Source: Clostridiales bacterium UBA1752
GTDB lineage: Bacteria > Bacillota > Clostridia > Oscillospirales > CAG-382
DNA length: 11,151 nucleotides
NCBI GenBank assembly: GCA_002314835.1
Contig: DCHM01000010.1
Coordinates: forward strand, 1-11,151
Reading direction: 5' to 3'
Below are positions 6,096 through 11,151 of this stretch, one piece after another; within the stretch, counting starts at the first letter, position 1; the number at the start of each line of letters is the position of its first letter. A program made the translations under genes and the position numbers. Under the pieces are notes generated by a model. It had not been told where the DNA came from and made no database searches. It saw only the letters and a program-made list of their open reading frames with translations.

Positions 6096-6977
6096 TTATG
6101 CCCAAATCGCCATGGCGAGCGTGGCGGCTATCATAAGCAGCAGACCGACCATAGCCTTTTTTGTCAGCTTTTCCTTAAAGACGATGCGCGAAAAGACTAT
6201 CGAAAAAACTATGCTCAGCTTGTCTATCGGCACTACGACGCTAACAACGCCTTTTTGGATAGCGTAATAGTAACAGAGCCACGACGCGCCCGTCGCAACG
6301 CCCGAAAGTGCGATAAAAACAAGCTCTTTTTTGCCTATCTTTTTGACGAGCGACTGCTTGCCCTTGATAAACACGACTATCCACGCCATTACGAGCACTA
6401 CCGCCGTGCGAATAGCCGTGCCGAGGTTTGATTCGACGTTTTCGATGCCGATTTTGGCGAGTATCGAGGTCAGCGCCGCAAATACGGCAGACAGCGCGGC
6501 GTAGGTCATCCAGCCTCTGCGAGTCTTACTGTTTGTGCCCGATTTCTTTTCTATCATCAAAAAGATGCCGAGTGCCAAAACCGCCGTGCATATCAGCTTG
6601 AGCGCGAGAATGTTGGTTTCGCCACTGTTGGTTTCGCCAAAGAGTATTATGGCGAGCAATACGGTGAGTATCGTGCTCGACTTGTCTATCGGGGTGACCT
6701 TATTGACGTCGCCCATCGAAAGTGCCTTAAAGTAGCATATCCACGACGCCCCCGTCGCGACGCCCGAGAGCAGCAAAAACAACAGCGACCTCGGACTGAT
6801 GTCTGATATGCCGCCTGCAGAACCGACGACAAAAACCATTATCCATGCGAAAATCAGTACGACAAAGGTCCTGAGTGCCGTAGCTACGTCAGAGTCAGCT
6901 TTTTTGATGCCGCATTTGGCGAGTATCGTTACCAAGCCTGCAAAAAACGCAGACAAAACAGCCATTAAAAGCCACAT
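6096..6977 (-). CDS. EamA-family (DMT superfamily) transporter, ten membrane helices
   Basis: This 293-aa inner-membrane carrier is of the drug/metabolite transporter superfamily. It has two EamA repeats of five helices each (about residues 5-140 and 157-292). The halves are unusually alike: ALSAFFAGLVTILAK against ALSAVFAALTSILAK, and SGVATGASWICY against SGVATGASWLCY, with VTPIDK against VVPIDK. The linker SGTNSKTRRG is cytoplasmic-looking. A five-residue duplication GETNSGETN sits at 114-122 after helix 4 of the first half. The start ATG 6977 has AGGAG 10 nt upstream. The gene follows the CotH lipoprotein stop after 13 nt, so the two are probably cotranscribed. Substrate cannot be inferred. 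Confidence 0.9.
   Translation of the reverse strand: MWLLMAVLSAFFAGLVTILAKCGIKKADSDVATALRTFVVLIFAWIMVFVVGSAGGISDISPRSLLFLLLSGVATGASWICYFKALSMGDVNKVTPIDKSSTILTVLLAIILFGETNSGETNILALKLICTAVLALGIFLMIEKKSGTNSKTRRGWMTYAALSAVFAALTSILAKIGIENVESNLGTAIRTAVVLVMAWIVVFIKGKQSLVKKIGKKELVFIALSGVATGASWLCYYYAIQKGVVSVVVPIDKLSIVFSIVFSRIVFKEKLTKKAMVGLLLMIAATLAMAIWA
6611..6640. repeat. 15-bp tandem duplication inside the transporter gene
   Basis: Two adjacent 15-bp copies (TGTTGGTTTCGCCAC then TGTTGGTTTCGCCAA on the plus strand) differ at the last base. In frame they produce the repeated GETNS/GETN peptide. The second half of the transporter lacks the corresponding insertion, so this looks like a recent slippage event. 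Confidence 0.8.
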
Positions 6978-6990
6978 TAAGTGTCATCTC

Positions 6991-9657
6991 CTATTTGCCG
7001 AATATTTCGATTTCATCGACGAAAAACCATCCTGCTTCGCCAAACACGACGTTTAGTTTAACAAACCTTGCGTCTGTATCAGTCAATATCTGATAAGTTA
7101 CCGTAGTGCCTTCGGTAAGCGGTGTAATATAGTTACCCGTCTGCCCCTCGCTCCAGGTCTGTCCGTCTTTGCTAAATAGCACCTCCACGCCGGTTGGGGC
7201 GTATATGCCGGCACTGCCGAGATTGCTAATATAAAGGTTTATCAAATGTACGCTATACTGCTTATCAAGATCAAAAACGATATACTGACCGTTTGCCTCG
7301 GCGTTTGGATGAGTCTTATTGATGCCTATCCAGTTTGAATCTCTAAAGTTGCCCGGGTCTGCATGGCGGCCGTCGTTAAGGTCGTTACCGTCCTCGCCGT
7401 AAACGATAGACGCATAATCCTTGTATCTGTAGCTCGAGTCCATTCTGAAAAAATCGTGGACCTCATAGCTGCCCAAGGGTGCTATGTTTGTGCATCCTGC
7501 GATAGCTTTATACTTGTCGGTGCCGGCCACCATCGTGCCGTCGTCACGGCGAATAATTAAGTCGCCTGCGGACACAAACACCTCGTTGCTACTACTGACT
7601 GCAATCTCAGAGAGGTTTACACAGCCGTCAAAAATGCCGTCTCCTATCCTTGTAACCGTCCTCGGTATAAAAACGTACTTTAGCGTATCACAGTCCTTAA
7701 ACGCACCCGAAGCTATCGCCACGACAGGCTTGCCGTCGTAGTGTGACATCACCGAGAGATTAACCGCTTTGCCTACGTAACGCTTTAGCACCACGCCGTC
7801 ACTGTCCGTCTCAAACTCCATATCGGAGTTTGAATTATCGTTTATATACCACTCGCTATCTAAAAAGGCTATGCGCTTTGAGAGCCAACTGATTATTCTT
7901 TGGCTGTTAATCGACTGATTTGCTCCGGTATTCCATCTTTTGGCATCCGACGCAAAGTTGTCTGCATAGGTCATCGAAATCGTATCAAGATGGCAAAACA
8001 TCGTCTCCAAAATGCAGTTATCACGGCACTCGGACCACTTGCGGCACACGGCGTCTTTAAACCAATCGGCTTGGTACAGCAGGATAAACCAAGTACTCGA
8101 GCGGTTGCCTGCATAGTTAATAAACTCAGACGGTTGCCATGCCGACACACCATATACGTCGGTATCATAGCCGTAGCCGTTGCCGTACGCCCACGAAAAG
8201 TCCCACGGTGCGCAGAAGGTAAGCTTTGGCTCCTTGGCGGTAAAATCAGTGTACATAAATGAGCTGCCGACTCCGACGTCCCTCTCAAGTGCCAATTCTT
8301 CGTCAATATACATTGCTACCGCGGCGCCAATCTCTATATATCTGCTGACACACTCATAGCAATCCTTGACCGTAGGGTCATACTCGAGATTATAATCACC
8401 GTCAAAGCTGTAATAAACTCCGTTTATAATGGCTTGATAGCACAATTCAAACAGGTTTTCGAGATAATTTTTGTAAAAAGCGACCTGCGCGCCTGTGAGA
8501 GTATCGTTTTTGAGCGACATACTGACGTTCGGCGCAGTATAGGTTTTGCCGTACATATCCGTTAGCGAATGACCGCCGTAGGTCATGGTAAACTTATAAT
8601 CCTCGCTCGCGGCATACTGGTCAAGCTCGGCAAAATAACCAGTCATTAGATAGGTTTCGCCGCTTTTTTGCTCGTCGATGTTGACGCGGTATTTGTTGAT
8701 TTGGTTTTGCTCACAGAGCAGATAAACTCCATAGTAGGCATCTGCTATATACAGCGAGACAAACGTGTAATCCGACGAATAATATCTGCCGTTGCAAAGC
8801 TCATCGTAGAGATAAAACGATATAATTTCCTTGGCGTAAACGCTGTCTCCGCGCAAAAGCACCCAGCTCTTGCATTCGGCGTCGTCGTTGAGGCCGAGCA
8901 TCGAGGTCTTTTTGCCGAACTTAATACGATAATGGACTTTATTCTTTCTTATCCAATCGACGTCGCCGTAGTTGGACGAAGCGTTACCTCTAACTCTGAT
9001 ACCTGCAGAGATGTTTTTTAGCTCGTACTCGCTGTCGCAGTTTGTGAGAGTGACCGTGCAATCGGTGTATTCGTCACGGTAAACCACCTCGTTTGTGCCT
9101 ATCGGGCTGATAGACAGCACTGGCATCGTATCCTCTTTGGGAGCAAATACAGCGCAAACGCAGTCGCTGTCGTCGCCGAGCGATGGCAGGCGAGCATAAT
9201 TTGCCTCTCCGTCGCTCCAACCCATAAACATATATCCTTCGCCCGGTAAAGCGCATACCATCCGTTTACCGTAGAGGTCGTTTATCTCGACATTGCCGCC
9301 GTCTGACGAAGTATAAGTCCTCTCGACGACTGCCGTTTCATCACATTCGGTGCAGGTGACTGTATAATAGTAAACGCACTTGCCGCCGTCGTTTTTGAGC
9401 GTGTATTCGGGCGCGGAAAAAGTGTGCTCGTGAGCAACGGACTGTTCGTCATCCGATTCCGTGTCACTCACGTCGCTCTGAGCGTCGCTTTTGGCATCAC
9501 TTTCAGCTTCACTTTGGGTGTCGCTTTGAGCGCCGCTGACGTTATCTGGAGAAGCCTCGCTTTGACTGCTTTCGTCCGATGTAGGCAGGACTCCTGCACA
9601 GCCGGCAAAGGTCAAGGCAATCGCTAAAACGAGTAGCAAGCAAAGGTATTTTTTCAT
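6991..9657 (-). CDS. Secreted CotH-domain lipoprotein with LRR_5 and discoidin-like domains
   Basis: This 888-aa surface lipoprotein has a signal peptide ending in lipobox FAGC (Cys20). Next comes a Ser/Asp/Glu/Gln-rich tether (about 24-75), then an HEH...CxxC module (76-115) typical of clostridial surface proteins. An InlB-like repeat follows (about 130-172; GYMFMGWSDG). The CotH kinase-like domain spans about 178-605, with GIRVRGNASS (219-228), a Lys-rich KNKVHYRIKF, WVLLRGDSVYAKEI (265-278), YGVYLLCEQNQI (309-320) and the acidic APWDFSWAYGN (483-493). A BspA-type leucine-rich segment lies at about 645-690 (ASGAFKDCDTL, FIPRTVTRIGDGIFDGC). A discoidin/F5-8-like carbohydrate-binding domain lies at about 748-887 (LNDGRH, IVFDLDKQYSVHLINLYI, ARFVKLNVVF, DEIEIFG). 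CotH domains can phosphorylate proteins, but activity here is not proven. A GGGGGTG-type ribosome site lies 8 nt before ATG 9657. Confidence 0.9.
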   Translation of the reverse strand: MKKYLCLLLVLAIALTFAGCAGVLPTSDESSQSEASPDNVSGAQSDTQSEAESDAKSDAQSDVSDTESDDEQSVAHEHTFSAPEYTLKNDGGKCVYYYTVTCTECDETAVVERTYTSSDGGNVEINDLYGKRMVCALPGEGYMFMGWSDGEANYARLPSLGDDSDCVCAVFAPKEDTMPVLSISPIGTNEVVYRDEYTDCTVTLTNCDSEYELKNISAGIRVRGNASSNYGDVDWIRKNKVHYRIKFGKKTSMLGLNDDAECKSWVLLRGDSVYAKEIISFYLYDELCNGRYYSSDYTFVSLYIADAYYGVYLLCEQNQINKYRVNIDEQKSGETYLMTGYFAELDQYAASEDYKFTMTYGGHSLTDMYGKTYTAPNVSMSLKNDTLTGAQVAFYKNYLENLFELCYQAIINGVYYSFDGDYNLEYDPTVKDCYECVSRYIEIGAAVAMYIDEELALERDVGVGSSFMYTDFTAKEPKLTFCAPWDFSWAYGNGYGYDTDVYGVSAWQPSEFINYAGNRSSTWFILLYQADWFKDAVCRKWSECRDNCILETMFCHLDTISMTYADNFASDAKRWNTGANQSINSQRIISWLSKRIAFLDSEWYINDNSNSDMEFETDSDGVVLKRYVGKAVNLSVMSHYDGKPVVAIASGAFKDCDTLKYVFIPRTVTRIGDGIFDGCVNLSEIAVSSSNEVFVSAGDLIIRRDDGTMVAGTDKYKAIAGCTNIAPLGSYEVHDFFRMDSSYRYKDYASIVYGEDGNDLNDGRHADPGNFRDSNWIGINKTHPNAEANGQYIVFDLDKQYSVHLINLYISNLGSAGIYAPTGVEVLFSKDGQTWSEGQTGNYITPLTEGTTVTYQILTDTDARFVKLNVVFGEAGWFFVDEIEIFGK
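9472..9531 (-). repeat. Five degenerate 12-bp tandem repeats encoding an AQSD-type tether
   Basis: Five consecutive 12-bp units encode AQSD, TQSE, AESD, AKSD and AQSD (residues 43-62 of the CotH lipoprotein). The Ser-Asp/Glu ends of each unit are conserved while the first two codons vary. It forms the flexible, acidic stalk between lipid anchor and folded domains. Copy number may vary between strains. Confidence 0.8.
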
Positions 9658-9678
9658 ATTCCGTCACCCCCTATCCCG

Positions 9679-9707
9679 AGTGTATCACAGCGCATTTGCA
9701 TTGTCAA
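9679..9707 (-). promoter_or_regulatory. Promoter of the CotH lipoprotein-transporter unit
   Basis: On the minus strand there is a perfect TTGACA (9707-9702), a 17-nt spacer and TACACT (9684-9679) preceded by TGA (extended -10). The predicted start lies about 15-20 nt before the ATG, so the 5' leader is very short. Confidence 0.75.
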
Positions 9708-9724
9708 TTATTATATGATATAAT
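9696..9724 (+). promoter_or_regulatory. Divergent promoter of the U32-like gene
   Basis: On the plus strand there is TTGCAT (9696-9701), a 17-nt spacer and a perfect TATAAT (9719-9724) preceded by TGA (extended -10). The -35 box is weak but the -10 is ideal. It directly abuts the -35 box of the opposite-strand promoter, so polymerase binding at the two should be mutually exclusive. Confidence 0.7.
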
Positions 9725-9747
9725 AGCTTATATTGGAGGACAAAGCT

Positions 9748-10650
9748 ATGTCTGTATGCAAAACCGCACGTTATCACCTCCCGGGACTTTTTGAGTTTTA
9801 CGAGCTTTACAAGCTGTTTTTGCCTTTATACCGCGAGCACAGAGAGTTTTTTTACGACTGGTGTGAAATAGGCTCGATATACGGAGCGCCTGCCGACTGT
9901 ATCTGGGGCGGCGGACGAGTAGGCTACGGAGACGACGAGCCACAAGAGGTCTTGGCTCTGATGCAGGAGTACGGCGTTTCGTCGCGTCTGACCTTCAGCA
10001 ACTCCCTGCTGACGGATAAGCACCTGAGTGACAAAAGATGCAACGCATTATGCAAACTATTTAATGTAGCTTCACCCGTCAGAAACGGCGTGGTAATCTA
10101 CTCGGATGTACTGCTCGAACACGTTAAAGCAAACTATCAAAACCTATATTTCGTAGCGTCAACCACAAAGGTCATCACGGACTTTGACGGGTTTAAGGCA
10201 GAGCTTGAAAATCCCGATTACGACTACGTCGTACCCGACTTTAGGCTAAATAAATCTTTTGACGGCTTGACCGCCCTGCCGCAAGGTCTAAAGGACAAAA
10301 CCGAATTTTTGTGCAACGAATGTTGCCCTATTAGCTGCACGGAGCGCAAAAGATGTTATATGTCCGTCAGTGCCCAAAACCTCGGCATAAAAGACCCCGA
10401 GCATATCTGTCCTTACGGTGCGTTAGGAGGATATAGCTTTAGCAGAGCGATGCTGGGGCAAGCGTTTATCGGCATAGACGATATACAAAACGTGTATCTA
10501 CCGCTCGGGTTTACAAACTTTAAGCTGGAAGGTCGCAGTCTCGGCAGTGCGATGGTGCTCGAATTTTTGCTGTATTACATGACAAAGCCCGAGTATCAGC
10601 TCCGCGTCCGCGAAGCAATCTACCTTAGCAGTTCACTTGATTTGTTTTGA
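9748..10650 (+). CDS. Cysteine-rich protein, probably related to the U32 TIM-barrel family
   Basis: This 300-aa cytosolic protein has no signal peptide or membrane segment. Its C-terminal FTNFKLEGRSLGSAMVLEF (255-273), followed by KPEYQLRVREA, resembles the FKIEGR signature and following helix of U32 'peptidases'. That group includes Fe-S proteins such as RlhA, TrhP and UbiU/V. Six cysteines are grouped at C189, C192, C193, C197, C203 and C221, which could hold a [4Fe-4S] cluster. Other conserved-looking patches are ARYHLPGLFEFYEL (7-20), IWGGGRVGYG (52-61) and ASTTKVITD (137-145). I recall similar uncharacterised clostridial proteins but know no function. ATG 9748 is chosen because GGAGGA lies 7 nt upstream; an in-frame TTG at 9733 would overlap that site. 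It is divergent from the CotH gene. Confidence 0.75.
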   Translation: MSVCKTARYHLPGLFEFYELYKLFLPLYREHREFFYDWCEIGSIYGAPADCIWGGGRVGYGDDEPQEVLALMQEYGVSSRLTFSNSLLTDKHLSDKRCNALCKLFNVASPVRNGVVIYSDVLLEHVKANYQNLYFVASTTKVITDFDGFKAELENPDYDYVVPDFRLNKSFDGLTALPQGLKDKTEFLCNECCPISCTERKRCYMSVSAQNLGIKDPEHICPYGALGGYSFSRAMLGQAFIGIDDIQNVYLPLGFTNFKLEGRSLGSAMVLEFLLYYMTKPEYQLRVREAIYLSSSLDLF

Positions 10651-10655
10651 AAAAC

Positions 10656-10691
10656 AGCCCACGGAACCGCAATTTGACGGTCCCGTGGGCT
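10656..10691. terminator. Bidirectional hairpin terminator between converging genes
   Basis: A 13-bp stem (GCCCACGGAACCG with CGGTCCCGTGGGC) encloses an 8-nt loop, extended by one A-T pair. Read on the minus strand the single A-C mismatch becomes a G-U pair, and the stem is followed by GTTTTTC, so it best terminates the sialidase-like gene. On the plus strand the tail (TTAATTATT) is weaker but follows the U32-like gene stop by 5 nt. Confidence 0.85.
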
Positions 10692-10698
10692 TAATTAT

Positions 10699-11151
10699 TC
10701 AGTTTTCGATACTAATTCTCCTTAGCATCAGCGTCTTTTGGGGCACACCGTCGGCGTCGGGATAATCAAAATCAGAATACGCGAGCAAAGCCGTGCGGTC
10801 GTCGAGCGCTATCATTGAGGTGTAACAGCACGAGGACTTTACGCACAGGTCGATAGGCGTCTGCCACTCGATGCCCGACGGGTCGTCAGTCGCGCGCAAG
10901 AATACCCCCGGGCGACCGTAAGATGCGAGCGTCACTCCGCATTTGAGTGTCAAAAGCTGAGGTAATACGCCGACTTTGTCAAATACCAAAGGTTTTGTCC
11001 AGGTTTTGCCGCCATCCGTCGAGCGTGCGTAAAAGCTTTGGCATCCGCTGCCCGTGCGCATCAAAATGAGCATGGAGCCGTCCGGCATTATTTCGATAAA
11101 AGGCTCGCAAAGACCTTCAAAAGCCTTTAGATTATCTGCCGTGCGCATCGA
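10699..11151 (-). CDS. Sialidase/BNR-repeat family protein (5' end beyond window)
   Basis: Only the C-terminal 150 residues are visible, ending RISIEN at TGA 10701-10699. The frame stays open to the right edge, so the internal Met at 11148 is not the start. CEPFIEIMPDGSMLILMRTG (residues 14-33 from that Met) has the Glu and 'dG.l....R' pattern of the six-bladed sialidase propeller. ARSTDGGKTW contains a perfect Asp box (SxDxGxTW), and ATDDPSGIEW looks like a degenerate one. Related proteins are exo-sialidases or other glycan-acting hydrolases. Activity and secretion cannot be judged without the N-terminus. The gene ends at the shared terminator. Confidence 0.85.
   Translation of the reverse strand, partial: SMRTADNLKAFEGLCEPFIEIMPDGSMLILMRTGSGCQSFYARSTDGGKTWTKPLVFDKVGVLPQLLTLKCGVTLASYGRPGVFLRATDDPSGIEWQTPIDLCVKSSCCYTSMIALDDRTALLAYSDFDYPDADGVPQKTLMLRRISIEN

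Noticed and set aside
9472..9531. Short regular repeats as a possible CRISPR array
   Set aside because: The units are contiguous 12-bp coding repeats with no spacers, in frame within the lipoprotein stalk.
7363..9627. Plus-strand open frames opposite the CotH lipoprotein gene
   Set aside because: They are antisense to an 888-codon frame with signal peptide and several domains, and have no independent coding evidence.
9733..9747. TTG start for the U32-like gene
   Set aside because: The TTG overlaps the GGAGGA ribosome site that serves ATG 9748, so it cannot be the main start.

Overview
The window looks like part of a chromosome from an anaerobic Firmicute, probably an uncultured gut or rumen member of the Clostridia. 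The basis for this is strong AGGAGG-type ribosome sites, sigma-A-like promoters with extended -10 boxes, a CotH/leucine-rich/discoidin surface lipoprotein, a sialidase-like gene, and a Gram-positive-style type IV pilus locus. The species cannot be named from sequence alone. There are no rRNA, tRNA, IS or CRISPR features.

Region 1 (1-5882, minus strand) is a tightly packed operon. In transcription order it holds an MtaD-type amidohydrolase, a prepilin, a second small pseudopilin-like protein, a reduced PilM-like protein, a prepilin peptidase without the methyltransferase domain, the platform protein PilC, and the assembly ATPase PilB, which runs off the left edge. Neighbouring genes overlap by 4 to 13 nt or are separated by 1 to 11 nt, so the order implies one transcript and translational coupling. 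A strong promoter (6042-6070) precedes a leader of about 150 nt (5883-6035). The leader contains a hairpin and a 12-codon upstream ORF that could be extended by a -1 frameshift. The odd point is that a nucleoside deaminase heads a pilus operon.

Region 2 (6096-9657, minus strand) is a two-gene unit. It has a large secreted CotH-domain lipoprotein followed 13 nt later by a ten-helix EamA transporter with very similar halves. Its promoter abuts a divergent one.

Region 3 (9679-10650, plus strand) holds a gene for a cysteine-rich protein that I think is related to the U32 TIM-barrel family. It is transcribed away from the CotH gene from interleaved promoters. It converges with the 3' end of a sialidase/BNR-repeat gene (10699 to the right edge, minus strand), with a shared bidirectional hairpin terminator between them.

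The pilus operon supplies the motor, platform, two pilin-like subunits and the processing enzyme. PilN, PilO and PilT homologues and an obvious major pilin are not in the window. They may lie to the left of position 1 or elsewhere.
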